The translations under genes were made by a program, and so were the position numbers. Of a DNA stretch of 44,697 nt, positions 34,029 to 43,200 are shown piece by piece; positions within the stretch are counted from its first letter, which is position 1; every line of letters begins with the position of its first letter. The stretch spans positions 1 through 44,697 of the forward strand of contig JACQON010000004.1 in NCBI GenBank assembly GCA_016202545.1. Direction: 5' to 3'. The notes under the pieces were generated by a model. The model saw only the letters and a program-made list of their open reading frames with translations. It searched no databases and had not been told where the DNA came from. This DNA is from Chloroflexota bacterium (GTDB lineage Bacteria; Chloroflexota; Dehalococcoidia; Dehalococcoidales; JACQON01).

Positions 34029-35322
34029 GATAATGATACTCATTATCCTCGTCGGCGGCATGCTCCTTCTCATGGCCATGGGGCTGGAAATAGCCTGGTC
34101 TATCGGCATAATGACCATTCTGGGGATGATGCTGTTTGTTGGGCAATCGCCATTCCGGCTGGCCTGGAATTCATGGTCAACGACAAACTCCTTTGTCCTT
34201 ACTGCCCTTCCGCTTTTTATATTGATGGGTTCAGTTCTGGGCAATACCGGCGTTGCTGAATACCTTATCTCCGGGGTTAACAAGCTGGTCGGTAGCTTCC
34301 CTGGGGGCCTGGCAACATCGGTTATCGTAGCCAATGCTATCTTTGGTGCTATGTCAGGGAGCACCATGGCTGCAGTGAGTGTTTTCGGCAAGATTGCTTA
34401 CCCGGCCATGGAAAAGGAGGGGTATCATCCCGAGTTGGCCCTTGGCTGCATAGCCACAGCCAGTTTTTTGGCGCCGCTTATCCCTCCCAGCCTCGTCCTC
34501 ATTGTCTATGGCGCCTGGCAGGGGCTTTCTATAGTGTCCCTCTTAGCTGCCGGACTCATACCGGGACTGACACTGATGGTACTACTTATGGTCTTCGTGA
34601 TAATCAGGGTAAAGCTTAATCCCAGCCTGGTTCCGCCGCCACCACCAACGGTCAGTTGGCATGAAAAATTGATAGCCTTAAAAGAGATATTGCCCTTCTT
34701 CGGAATGATACTCGCCGTGCTTGGAGTAATCTTTACCGGCATTATGACTCCCACCGAGGCGGCATCTGCCGGCGCTTTCCTCAGCATTGTTCTTAGCTTG
34801 GCCTACCGGCGACTCACCTGGCCAATACTCATGGATAGCTTGTTGGATACGGCGAAGGTTACCTGTTTTGCCTTGTTCATTATGGCCATGGCCATAGCCT
34901 TTTCCTATGTCTTAAACTCGGCGGGGATTATCCTCCTGGTTTCAAACTCCATAATGGGTCTGGGACTTGGAAAATACAGCATGTTAATCTTCTTCTATAT
35001 AATGTACATCATTTTGGGGATGTTCTTTGATACATGGTCAATGCTGTTTCTCACCTTTCCCTTCGTCATGCCAATTATTGTGGGTCTTGGCATCAACCCC
35101 ATCTGGTGGGGCGTGGTCTATGTCATGGCAAGCGAGCAAGCCCTGGTTACCCCCCCTTATGGACTGAACCTGTTTGTCCTCAAGAATGTTATTCCTCAGC
35201 ACTCAATAGGAACGATTGTCCGTGGCTCTCTCCCCTTCTTTATTCCTCTATACATCAATATCGCTTTGCTAATGCTCTTCCCTCAGCTGGCGCTGTGGCT
35301 GCCCAGCCTGCTGGGCAGGTAG
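34018..35322 (+). CDS. dctM: TRAP transporter large permease subunit (DctM), operon 2
   Basis: A 434-residue permease (counting from the ATG at 34018), paralogous to copy 1: NSFVLTALPLFILMGSVLG, FGAMSGSTMAAVSVFGK, LAPLIPPSLVLIVYGAWQG and TGIMTPTEAASAGAF. I prefer the ATG at 34018-34020 over the GTG three bases earlier because AGGGAG then stands 8 bases away. The last residues (QLALWLPSLLG) are the same as in copy 1 and the DNA there is nearly identical. Its stop is one base from the stop of the convergent PreA-like gene. Confidence 0.94.
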   Translation: MSPEIMILIILVGGMLLLMAMGLEIAWSIGIMTILGMMLFVGQSPFRLAWNSWSTTNSFVLTALPLFILMGSVLGNTGVAEYLISGVNKLVGSFPGGLATSVIVANAIFGAMSGSTMAAVSVFGKIAYPAMEKEGYHPELALGCIATASFLAPLIPPSLVLIVYGAWQGLSIVSLLAAGLIPGLTLMVLLMVFVIIRVKLNPSLVPPPPPTVSWHEKLIALKEILPFFGMILAVLGVIFTGIMTPTEAASAGAFLSIVLSLAYRRLTWPILMDSLLDTAKVTCFALFIMAMAIAFSYVLNSAGIILLVSNSIMGLGLGKYSMLIFFYIMYIILGMFFDTWSMLFLTFPFVMPIIVGLGINPIWWGVVYVMASEQALVTPPYGLNLFVLKNVIPQHSIGTIVRGSLPFFIPLYINIALLMLFPQLALWLPSLLGR

Positions 35323-35323
35323 G

Positions 35324-36592
35324 CTAACGCCACAGCTTTGCCTCGCCCCTGCCTTCCCAGTAGACAGCCCCCGACTTATCTACTAACTTCATGGCATAGG
35401 TCGGGCACCGGGAAACACACATGCCACAGCCCCAGCAAAGCTCTTTATCCACCACCACCCGGCCACGTTCTCTGTCCACCTCCTCTATGCCTCCGTAGAT
35501 GCATCCCTCCAGGCAGCGCCCGCAGAAATTGCACCGCTCATAGTCTATTACCGGAGTTATCGGCGCCGGGACGGGGTATACTTCGGGGACCAGTTCCTCG
35601 AGTTTGCGCACCCTGGGCAGCAGCTTGCCGGTGAACTCAGCCACGGAGCGGTATCCCCTGGCCTCCATCCAGTTCTCCAGGCCGTCTACAATCCCCCTGA
35701 ATACCCGCCTGCTCTTGACATAGGCAGAGCTGCATACGCCAACCAAGGAAGCGCCTACCAGCATCAAGGCCACGGCATCGCGCCAGTCCCAGACGCCACC
35801 CGTGCCACAGAAGGGGATAATGACGCCGGCCTGTTTGGCCTCGATAATCTTGGCCAGGTTTTGCGCCAGGTTTATTTGGCCATGCATAACCGAGTTAATT
35901 GCCGGCACCCCGTAGAACTGTTCCCTTTCCACATCGACGAAGATGCCTTCGGCGGTGCCGAAGAAGTCTATCATCGAGGCCCCGGCCTTTTCCGATTCAA
36001 GACATATCTTGAGCCAGTCTTTAGCGGAAATAAACGCGTTTATCTTGGTGCATACGGGGATGCCGATGGCTGCCCTTATGGCGCTGATATTCCTGGCATG
36101 GCACTCAACGTAGTCCTCGGGTATATTGAGGTCATTGGGGCACAGGTACTGCGGCACCTCAAGCATGTCCGCTCCCAGCTTTTCCAGTTTCCTGGCCAGG
36201 TCTATCACCGCCCCCATGTCATCCCCGACCTGAAGGGCTACCGAGCCGATAAATACCGCTCCGGCATCGTGACATATCCTGACCGCCTCCGGGCCAACCT
36301 CTCTCAGCCACACCTCCGGAGGAGCCAAGGAGTAGCTTTCGGTGGAGCACTTTGCTCCGCCTTGATAACTCCGCCCGAAGCGCTCCAGCGAAAAATGAAA
36401 GGGGCAGGTCTTGGTCCTCGAGTATGCCTGCGTGGACAGAGTTTTCATGACGATGCTGCCAACCCCGTTGTCAACGCACTGCCTGATGCCCCTGACGTCA
36501 TAGGTCAGGTCGCTGGCTCCCACCACCACCGGGTTCTTGAACTTTATGCCAGCTACCTCAACGGACAGGTCTGTCTTCATGTTTATTTTCAT
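35324..36592 (-). CDS. PreA-like dihydroorotate/dihydropyrimidine dehydrogenase-family protein with two 4Fe-4S clusters
   Basis: A 422-residue iron-sulphur flavoprotein. The TIM-barrel FMN domain (about 5-320) resembles the PreA subunit of dihydropyrimidine dehydrogenase and DHODH: FKNPVVVGASDLT, EVPQYLCPND with C151 at the place of the active-site cysteine, KINAFI and CGTGGVWDWRDAVALMLVGA. The tail carries two ferredoxin clusters: C354, C357, C360, C364 and C386, C389, C392, C396. Members reduce pyrimidines or act on other cyclic or unsaturated substrates, so the reaction is open. The ATG at 36590-36592 has AGGAGG 8 bases upstream. No PreT partner is in the window. A relic of its 3' end lies behind dctM1. 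Confidence 0.85.
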   Translation of the reverse strand: MKINMKTDLSVEVAGIKFKNPVVVGASDLTYDVRGIRQCVDNGVGSIVMKTLSTQAYSRTKTCPFHFSLERFGRSYQGGAKCSTESYSLAPPEVWLREVGPEAVRICHDAGAVFIGSVALQVGDDMGAVIDLARKLEKLGADMLEVPQYLCPNDLNIPEDYVECHARNISAIRAAIGIPVCTKINAFISAKDWLKICLESEKAGASMIDFFGTAEGIFVDVEREQFYGVPAINSVMHGQINLAQNLAKIIEAKQAGVIIPFCGTGGVWDWRDAVALMLVGASLVGVCSSAYVKSRRVFRGIVDGLENWMEARGYRSVAEFTGKLLPRVRKLEELVPEVYPVPAPITPVIDYERCNFCGRCLEGCIYGGIEEVDRERGRVVVDKELCWGCGMCVSRCPTYAMKLVDKSGAVYWEGRGEAKLWR

Positions 36593-36764
36593 TATGGGTT
36601 CCTCCTTTTGACAATGCCGGGTCTCCGGAACGCCGGTCCACCTGCTCTCCTGGGACTGGAGAGCTTAGCCTGGATGGCCTGCTAAAGCCTGCGCTGGGAC
36701 CAGTGAGGACGAGCAAGTCATGATGCTGGCATTTTAGTCGCCGCGTGGGCTGGTGTCAAGCCTC

Positions 36765-36793
36765 TTGCGCGGTAAGGGCAGGTGGGATAGAAT
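36765..36793 (+). promoter_or_regulatory. predicted promoter of the PPDK gene
   Basis: TTGCGC (36765-36770), 17-base spacer, TAGAAT (36788-36793), about 45 bases before the ATG. The rest of the divergent gap 36593-36838 shows nothing definite. Confidence 0.55.
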
Positions 36794-36838
36794 TGTAATG
36801 CAGGGGAAAAGGTATTTGACAGCGGATAGGGGGGTGCC

Positions 36839-39109
36839 ATGAAGTACGTATATTCCTTCAGTGAGGGTTTCGCGGAAAAATCACAGCTGGGCAACAAAGG
36901 CGCCAACCTGGTTACCACGATGCAACTGGGGTTTCCAGTGCCTCCCGGATTCATAATCAGCATTGACGCTTACAAAAGGTGGCGGAAGACTGGACTTCTC
37001 CCTGATGAGGAAATTGGAGAGGCCCTGGCTGAGCTTGAGGCGAAGATGGGCAGAAAGATGGGGGCCGGGCTGGAAGTCTCGGTGCGCTCATCAGCCCCGG
37101 TGTCAATGCCGGGAATGATGGATACTGTCCTTAACGTCGGTGACGTGGAGCAGATGAAGACCGCTATCAGGCGTGTCTTTGAATCGTGGGACAGCCTGCG
37201 GGCGGTGGAATACCGGCGACTCAACAAAATTCCCGCCACACTGGGCACCTCTACCATAATCCAGGCGATGGTATACGGCAACCGGGATGACCGCTCAGGC
37301 ACGGGTGTCGTCTTCACCCGCAACCCCAGCACCGGTGAAAAAGGGCTTTTCGGCGAGTACCTGGTCAGGGCCCAGGGAGAGGAGCTTGTCTCCGGGGCAC
37401 GGACGCCAAGGCCGGTATCGGAACTGAAGGATACCATGCCTGAAGTGTACCGGGAGCTTGAGCAAGTTGCTGACCGTCTGGAGCGGCACTTCAGCGATAT
37501 GCAGGACATAGAGTTCACTGTGGAATCAGGGAGGCTTTATATCTTACAGACGAGGGCAGGGAAGAGAAGCGGCTATGCCGCAGTGAAAATCGCCGTGGAT
37601 ATGGTGGCTGAGGACCTGGTCACCCGTGAAGAGGCCATCATGCGGGTGAGCGTTGATGACATCCGCGGGCTGCTACACAAACAGCTTAAGCTGCCGGTAA
37701 CCGCCCAGCCGGTGGCCAAAGGCCTTAATGCGGCACCCGGTGCCGCCGGCGGTAAGGTAGTGTTTGATGCTATGGAGGCGGTGGCCCAGTCCAGAAAAGG
37801 CGCCCGGGTGGTGCTGGTACGTCCTGAAACCAGTCCCGATGACATCCAGGGGATAGCTGCTGCCGATGCCATATTGACTCAGCGGGGCGGTCTGACCTCC
37901 CACGCCGCCATTGTGACCCGGGCCATGGGCAGGCCATGTGTTTGCGGAGCGGAAGGCATAAACATAGACCTGGCCGCCAGGCAGTTCAGCGCCAACGGGC
38001 TGGTGGTCAGGGAAGGCGATGAGGTGACCGTGGACGGCACCACCGGCAATGTCTATCTCGGGCTTCTGCCAGTGGTGGAGGTAAGCCTCAGGCCGGAGGT
38101 GCAGGAGCTGCTGACCTGGACGGATGGCTTCAAGCGGCTGGGGGTGCGGGCCAACGCTGATACTCCGGAGATGATAGCGCAGGCCAGGATGTTCGGTGCT
38201 GAGGGAATCGGCCTGTGCCGGACGGAGCGGATGTTCAATGCCCCTGAGCGGCTTTCTGTCATCAGAGAGTTCATACTGGCCGAAAACGACGCCGGCCGAG
38301 CCGAGGCCATCGAGCGTCTGCGCCAGCTACAGACGACGGACTTCATAGCTCTGCTCAAGGAACTCCAGGGCATGCCAATCATCATCAGGCTGCTTGACCT
38401 GCCGCTCCACGAGTTCCTGCCGCCGGGGCATGAAGTAACTGACCCCCGCGTGAGGCAAAGGATTATCGAGCTTACGGAAACCAATCCCATGCTGGGGCAC
38501 CGTGGGGTCAGGCTGGCGGTGACCCATCCCGAGATATATAAGATGCAGATTGAAGCCATAGAGACGGCGAGAAGTCAGGTGCCGGCGGATGTATCCATCA
38601 TGATACCACAGGTTATCACCGCTCAGGAGGCGCATTCGGTTAAGAGCCTGCTCAAGGGCTCCCACATGAGGGTCGGCGTCATGATGGAGACGGTGCGCGC
38701 CTGTATGCGTGCCGGGCGCATGGCCAGGGAGGTGGACTTCCTGTCATTCGGCACCAATGACCTTACCCAGGCGGTCTTCTCCTTCAGCCGGGAGGACGCG
38801 GAGAAGAAGTTCCTCACCACGTACCTGCAACTGGGCATATTGCAGGACAACCCCTTCGAGGTACTTGATGTCAAGGGAGTTGGCCGGTTGATGGAAACGG
38901 CGATATTCTGGGCGCGGCGGGCCAAGAGTAATATAGAAATCGGTATCTGCGGTGAGCATGGCGGCGAGCCGGGGTCTATTCGCTATCTCCACACCATCGG
39001 CGTTGACTACGTCAGTTGCAGTCCCTTCCGTATCCCTGTCGCCAAGCTGGTAGCCGCCCAGGCGGCCATCCATGGGAAGCCTGAGCCGTCTTCAGGCGGG
39101 CAGGGCTAG
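36839..39109 (+). CDS. ppdK: pyruvate, phosphate dikinase, short form
   Basis: Interconverts pyruvate + ATP + Pi and PEP + AMP + PPi. The nucleotide-binding domain starts YVYSFSEG and has NKGANLVTTMQLGFPVPPGF and SVRSSAPVSMPGMMDTVLNVG. The phosphohistidine is H355 in LTQRGGLTSHAAIV, and the PEP/pyruvate barrel shows GAEGIGLCRTERMF and C704 in GICGEHGGEP. At 756 residues it is about 115-120 shorter than typical 870-880-residue enzymes; the missing piece is mostly about 100 residues between LNVG (100) and QMKTAIRRVFESW, the helical part of the nucleotide domain. All catalytic motifs remain. It is three genes from PEPCK, in keeping with PEP/pyruvate control. Confidence 0.93.
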   Translation: MKYVYSFSEGFAEKSQLGNKGANLVTTMQLGFPVPPGFIISIDAYKRWRKTGLLPDEEIGEALAELEAKMGRKMGAGLEVSVRSSAPVSMPGMMDTVLNVGDVEQMKTAIRRVFESWDSLRAVEYRRLNKIPATLGTSTIIQAMVYGNRDDRSGTGVVFTRNPSTGEKGLFGEYLVRAQGEELVSGARTPRPVSELKDTMPEVYRELEQVADRLERHFSDMQDIEFTVESGRLYILQTRAGKRSGYAAVKIAVDMVAEDLVTREEAIMRVSVDDIRGLLHKQLKLPVTAQPVAKGLNAAPGAAGGKVVFDAMEAVAQSRKGARVVLVRPETSPDDIQGIAAADAILTQRGGLTSHAAIVTRAMGRPCVCGAEGINIDLAARQFSANGLVVREGDEVTVDGTTGNVYLGLLPVVEVSLRPEVQELLTWTDGFKRLGVRANADTPEMIAQARMFGAEGIGLCRTERMFNAPERLSVIREFILAENDAGRAEAIERLRQLQTTDFIALLKELQGMPIIIRLLDLPLHEFLPPGHEVTDPRVRQRIIELTETNPMLGHRGVRLAVTHPEIYKMQIEAIETARSQVPADVSIMIPQVITAQEAHSVKSLLKGSHMRVGVMMETVRACMRAGRMAREVDFLSFGTNDLTQAVFSFSREDAEKKFLTTYLQLGILQDNPFEVLDVKGVGRLMETAIFWARRAKSNIEIGICGEHGGEPGSIRYLHTIGVDYVSCSPFRIPVAKLVAAQAAIHGKPEPSSGGQG

Positions 39110-39192
39110 CTGCTGGCATCCTTAATCATGATAGATTGTTTATCGGCCTCACCGGGATGGGCTACTAAGCGGCCTTTATTTATTACTGGTGG

Positions 39193-39609
39193 ATGAGCGC
39201 GAGCCTGACTATGTATTATTTCGCTTACGGTTCCAATTTGAGCAGGAAGCAGATGCTGGAGCGCTGTCCGGACAGCAAGCCGGTGTCCGTGGCCACCCTG
39301 CCCAACTACAAGCTGGTGTTTGTAGGCTGGTCCAGGCAATGGCGTGGCGGCACCGCCAGTATTAAGCCCTTGAGGGGAGAACGGGTGCTCGGCGCCCTTT
39401 GTGAAGTCTCGGAAAAGTGCCTGGGACGCCTGGACGGCTATGAGGGCCCTGGTTACAGGAGGATTAAGGTCAGGGTGTTTGATGAGGGAGGCAATGCTGT
39501 GGAGGCGGTGACCTACATCAAGGCCGAACAATCAGACGAAACCGAGCCTTCCAGGGAATACGTCTCCATAATGCAGCAGGGTTTTAAGGATTGGGGTATT
39601 ACCTCATAG
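39193..39609 (+). CDS. gamma-glutamylcyclotransferase-like protein
   Basis: A 138-residue protein of the GGCT/AIG2-like fold. It shows the substrate loop YFAYGSNLSRKQM near residue 9, a GALCEVSEKCLGRLDGYEG segment holding the catalytic glutamate (in DGYEG) and the final YVSIMQQGFKDWGI helix. Such enzymes release 5-oxoproline from gamma-glutamyl compounds; many bacterial members have unknown substrates. The ATG at 39193 is taken as start, with GGTGG just ahead; MYYFAYGSN (ATG 39211) is an alternative. Confidence 0.9.
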   Translation: MSASLTMYYFAYGSNLSRKQMLERCPDSKPVSVATLPNYKLVFVGWSRQWRGGTASIKPLRGERVLGALCEVSEKCLGRLDGYEGPGYRRIKVRVFDEGGNAVEAVTYIKAEQSDETEPSREYVSIMQQGFKDWGITS

Positions 39610-39715
39610 TGAGTGGCTGGGATAAGTTATAGTTGACTATGACCGATGCCTCCCCGGCTTGTTGAAAGTATGCCAGGGGAAATGATACATTTATCTTTGA
39701 ACGGAGGAAAGAGGC

Positions 39716-41314
39716 GTGGCCAAGTTTGATTTGCAACAGTTCGTACAGACTGCCAAAAGGATAAGGGATAGAGCCCTGAAGGAAAACAGGCTGACTCACA
39801 ACCCGGCTGAGGCAGAGCTGCGGCAGCTCGTGGGGAAAGAGCCGGGGATAAGGAAAACGATATACGACAACTACGTCGCCGAAAGCGAGCCTACTTCCCG
39901 CTCAGCGGCGTTCACCAAGAATAGCGTTGACCATGTCTTTGGCGAAGACGAGCTGAAGCTGCTGGCCCAGTGCGAAAGCATCCTGGCAAAGGAAAGGCTG
40001 GTTTCCATTGACCGGACGGTGGGCAACAATAAAAGCGACACCACGGTAAGGCTGCTCGTTCCGGAGCGCTTTGCCCATGTCGCCTATGGAGGAGGGAACC
40101 TGTTTATATCTCCCAGGGGAGAGGCCAAAGAGCCGGACTACTATATCATGTTCTTCGCTGACGAAGCCTTTGAGACCAACAAATTCAAGCCCCTCCCTCA
40201 GAAAGATATCACCATAAGGCTGGCTATGCTGGATGACGGAAAGTTTGTCAAGATAATCCGTAATGGCAACTATATAGGCGAGTTCAAGAAAGGGGTCTTC
40301 GCCGCCGAGGACTGGGCGGCTAAGACCAGGAAGGGCGGCATATTCCTGCATGCCGGCTGCCGGGAGGATTACCTCCAGTCAGTGCGCGGGAACTACCAGA
40401 TGACCAGGACATTGCTGGTAGCGCTGAGCGCCAACGGCAAAACGACCACCACCGGCCGAATCCTGGCCAGAAAAGGGATGGAAAGGTCATGGCTCATCCA
40501 GGATGACGGCGGTACCCTGATGCCTGATAGCTCTTTTTACGGCTTTGAGGCGGGAGGCATATTTGTCAAAACTGAAGGCGTAAATCCCGGAGAGCAAACC
40601 GAGATATACTACGGCCTGCTGCGTCCGCAGACCGTCTGCGAAAATGTCTATGTAGGCGGAGACGGCAATTTTGACTTTGATAATCTGGAAAAAACTTCCA
40701 ACGGCAGGGCGGTCATTCTGAGGCGGGACTTCATGCACGCTGCCACTCATATCGATGTAGATAGAGTTGACAACCTGGTTCTCATCACCAGAGGGCCGCT
40801 AATTCCGGCCATATCGAAGCTGACCTGCGAGCAGGCAGCGGCCTTGATGATTGTGGGGCAGGCCATGGAGTCTTCAGCCGGCGACCCGACTCAGGCGGGA
40901 AAAATCAGGAGCGAGTTCTTCTATGACCCCTTTGTGGCTGGCGATTTGGCCGAGCATGCCAATAAATTTTACGAGATAGTAAAGGGCATACCTCACCTGA
41001 ACTATTACCTGCTGAATACCGGCGGAATAGGTGAAGGAGAGCGTTATAAAGACATAAGGCTGGAATTTACCATGGGGATTCTCGACTCACTGCTGAGAGG
41101 CGGTCTTGAAGACTGGCTAGATTCCCCTACCGGCTTCAAGGTGCCCACGGCAGTCAGGCTGGTGGATGATATTTACCTGCACCCGGAAAAGCTTTATTCA
41201 CGGTCTGAATTTGAAGAAAAGCTGGGGCAACTTAACAGAATCAGGTGTGAAGCCGTGGAGAAAATCGGCGGCGGCCTGCATCCCGATGTAAGGGATGTTT
41301 TTGGCAGGGCCTGA
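39716..41314 (+). CDS. divergent ATP-type phosphoenolpyruvate carboxykinase
   Basis: A 532-residue member of the PckA (ATP-utilising PEPCK) family, interconverting oxaloacetate + ATP and PEP + CO2 + ADP. Residues 237-246 form the P-loop LSANGKTTTT (canonical GTGKTT has become ANGKTT); D263/D264 in IQDDGG fit kinase-2; FEAGGIFVKTEG matches the canonical FEGGCYAKT; ISKLTCEQAAALMIVGQAME, FYDPFVAGDLAEHANKF and LLNTGGIGEG follow the order of PckA. The changes at P-loop and DDE motifs show a separate branch, so ATP versus another nucleotide is not certain. The start is GTG 39716 with GGAGG upstream. Confidence 0.82.
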   Translation: MAKFDLQQFVQTAKRIRDRALKENRLTHNPAEAELRQLVGKEPGIRKTIYDNYVAESEPTSRSAAFTKNSVDHVFGEDELKLLAQCESILAKERLVSIDRTVGNNKSDTTVRLLVPERFAHVAYGGGNLFISPRGEAKEPDYYIMFFADEAFETNKFKPLPQKDITIRLAMLDDGKFVKIIRNGNYIGEFKKGVFAAEDWAAKTRKGGIFLHAGCREDYLQSVRGNYQMTRTLLVALSANGKTTTTGRILARKGMERSWLIQDDGGTLMPDSSFYGFEAGGIFVKTEGVNPGEQTEIYYGLLRPQTVCENVYVGGDGNFDFDNLEKTSNGRAVILRRDFMHAATHIDVDRVDNLVLITRGPLIPAISKLTCEQAAALMIVGQAMESSAGDPTQAGKIRSEFFYDPFVAGDLAEHANKFYEIVKGIPHLNYYLLNTGGIGEGERYKDIRLEFTMGILDSLLRGGLEDWLDSPTGFKVPTAVRLVDDIYLHPEKLYSRSEFEEKLGQLNRIRCEAVEKIGGGLHPDVRDVFGRA

Positions 41315-41324
41315 CCCCGCTTTT

Positions 41325-41972
41325 TCAGCCATGCGCCTTGTCCTCTCTGGCGGGCCTGTTTCTGCTGAATTTGCCACCAAGCTCGCTTAATCTGCGTTTC
41401 ACCGGTGGCGTACGCATCACCAGCAGCACGGCCACTATCAGGCCATAGGCTAGGGGCTCACGGATGTCTGCCTTAGCCTGCCAGATAAAATGTAGCACGG
41501 CCAGGGGAGCGGCGATATATACTAAACGGTGAAGGCGTTCCCACTTTTTGCCCAGCCGCTTCATGCACCTCCGGGTGGAAGTCACTGCCACGGTGAGCAA
41601 GAGCAGGAAGGTGGCAAATCCGGCAAGCGCAAAGCGTTTCTGGGCGATATCCGCCCAAATGAAGGCAAAATCAAAGCCGTAGTCCAGCCCGATGAAATTC
41701 AAGAAATGTAGGCTGGCATACATGAAGGCATACAGCCCCAGCGGGCGGCGCAGTGATAGCACCCAGGTGGTCCGGAAGGCCGTGCTGATTGGCGTACAGG
41801 CCAGGGAAAGCACCAGCAGTATCAAGGCATATTTGCCGGTCCGGAGCTGGATTTCCTGTATCGGGTTGACCGTTAGCTGGCCCTGGGCGAAGTCCCATAT
41901 CAGTATCGCCAGCGGCGATAATGCGGCAAGGTGGGTCAGAATTCGGAGGGCGATGGTCCAACGCCGGCGCAT
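41325..41972 (-). CDS. msrQ: haem-binding membrane subunit of protein-methionine-sulfoxide reductase
   Basis: A 215-residue membrane protein with six predicted helices of the ferric-reductase-like (YedZ) family: LRTGKYALILLVLSLACTP, RRPLGLYAFMYASLHFLNF with haem-ligand histidines, and WERLHRLVYIAAPLAVLHFI. It passes quinone electrons to MsrP for repair of oxidised methionine in exported proteins. Its ATG overlaps the last base of the msrP stop, and it converges on the PEPCK gene with 10 bases between stops. Confidence 0.92.
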   Translation of the reverse strand: MRRRWTIALRILTHLAALSPLAILIWDFAQGQLTVNPIQEIQLRTGKYALILLVLSLACTPISTAFRTTWVLSLRRPLGLYAFMYASLHFLNFIGLDYGFDFAFIWADIAQKRFALAGFATFLLLLTVAVTSTRRCMKRLGKKWERLHRLVYIAAPLAVLHFIWQAKADIREPLAYGLIVAVLLVMRTPPVKRRLSELGGKFSRNRPAREDKAHG

Positions 41973-42928
41973 CAGAAGAATTTTCTCAGGTCCATCCCCT
42001 GGTAAAGGCGGGCCACTTCTTCAGCATACCCGTTAAAGAGCAGGGTGGGACGGCGCTCCAGCTCGCCAATTCGGCGCTCGCTTGACTGCGCCCAGCGAGG
42101 ATGATGCACTTCCGGGTTGACGTTGGCATAGAAGCCATATTCATTGGAGGCGGTCGCCATCCACAGTGAAGTCGGCATCTCTTCCACTAGGTCGATTTTC
42201 ACGATGGACTTGATGCCTTTGAAGCCGTATTTCCAGGGCACCACCAGGCGGACCGGCGCGCCATTCTGGGGCAACAGGGATTTGCCGTAGATGCCGGTAG
42301 CCAGTATGGTCAGGTCGTGCAACGCCTCATCCAGCCGTAAACCCTCAACATAAGGCCACTGGTAGAATGACAGCCCTTTCTGGCCGGGCATTTGTTCCGG
42401 GTCATAAAGCGTCTCAAAGCGGACATATTTGGCTTTAGATGTCGGCTCTACCTCCTTTAGCAGCTTGGCCAGGGGGAATCCCAGCCACGGTATGACCATG
42501 GACCAGGCCTCTACGCAGCGCAGCCGGTAAATTCGCTCTTCTGGAGCGAATTTCTGCCGCAGGTCATCCACATCATACACCCGTGGCTTATTGACCAATC
42601 CCCCCACTTCTATTTCCCATGGCGATGTCCTCAGATTGCGTGACAGGTCGGCCACGTCCTCCTTGCTGGTGGTGAACTCATAATAGTTGTTATAGTTGAT
42701 GACAGACTGGCAGGGCGTCAGCGAGTCCCCCAGCTCGTCCGTGCTCCTGCTTGCCTGGACAGAATCGCAATAGCCCGCGCCTATTGGAGGCGGCTCCGGC
42801 CCTTTGCCCCGGCAGCCTCCGAGAAAGAGGGTGCTCATGGTCAGGGCGCCTGCGCCCACCAGGAACTGGCGCCGCGAAAGATAAAACAGACGCTCAGGAG
42901 TAATTTCAGACGGATTTATTTTCATCAT
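41972..42928 (-). CDS. msrP: protein-methionine-sulfoxide reductase catalytic subunit (molybdopterin)
   Basis: A 318-residue exported molybdoenzyme of the MsrP/YedY family. The twin-arginine signal SRRQFLVG is at residues 18-25, followed by a hydrophobic stretch; C39 in FLGGC could also be lipidated. The Moco cysteine is C138 in [15 protein letters not shown], then GFPLAKLL and the [15 protein letters not shown] region typical of the family. It reduces methionine sulfoxide in envelope proteins with MsrQ, which follows directly. The start ATG-ATG pair has GGGGAGG 6 bases upstream. Confidence 0.95.
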   Translation of the reverse strand: MMKINPSEITPERLFYLSRRQFLVGAGALTMSTLFLGGCRGKGPEPPPIGAGYCDSVQASRSTDELGDSLTPCQSVINYNNYYEFTTSKEDVADLSRNLRTSPWEIEVGGLVNKPRVYDVDDLRQKFAPEERIYRLRCVEAWSMVIPWLGFPLAKLLKEVEPTSKAKYVRFETLYDPEQMPGQKGLSFYQWPYVEGLRLDEALHDLTILATGIYGKSLLPQNGAPVRLVVPWKYGFKGIKSIVKIDLVEEMPTSLWMATASNEYGFYANVNPEVHHPRWAQSSERRIGELERRPTLLFNGYAEEVARLYQGMDLRKFF

Positions 42929-43106
42929 GCTAGGCCTCCCCTTGGCGGCTCGCCCGCAGTCCCGATTCCCGGAAGTTACCTGACTTGTCGCGGTCCAAGC
43001 GCATTGTCCCGCGTGACTGGTTTCGTCACCTGCCAGGAAACCCGCTCCACTAACTCCAGTTTAACCATTGGATTTGCGGGTTGCAACTTTCTGGCGAGCG
43101 ATTGGC

Positions 43107-43134
43107 TTGACAAGCACGTGGCCAGTGCTATAAT
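43107..43134 (+). promoter_or_regulatory. near-consensus sigma-70 promoter of the nitroreductase gene
   Basis: TTGACA (43107-43112), 16-base spacer, TATAAT (43129-43134), both perfect hexamers, about 66 bases before the ATG. The rest of the gap 42929-43200 holds nothing else I can support. Confidence 0.85.
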
Positions 43135-43200
43135 TGAGTAACCCGTTTCAACGTGTCCAGGGGCATTTTGAATTTATTGCGATGAGAAGGAGGTCAGCAA

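Noticed and set aside
35861-36685. 274-codon plus-strand ORF over the PreA-like gene
   Set aside because: Antisense to a gene with two ferredoxin clusters and an FMN barrel; no own motif.
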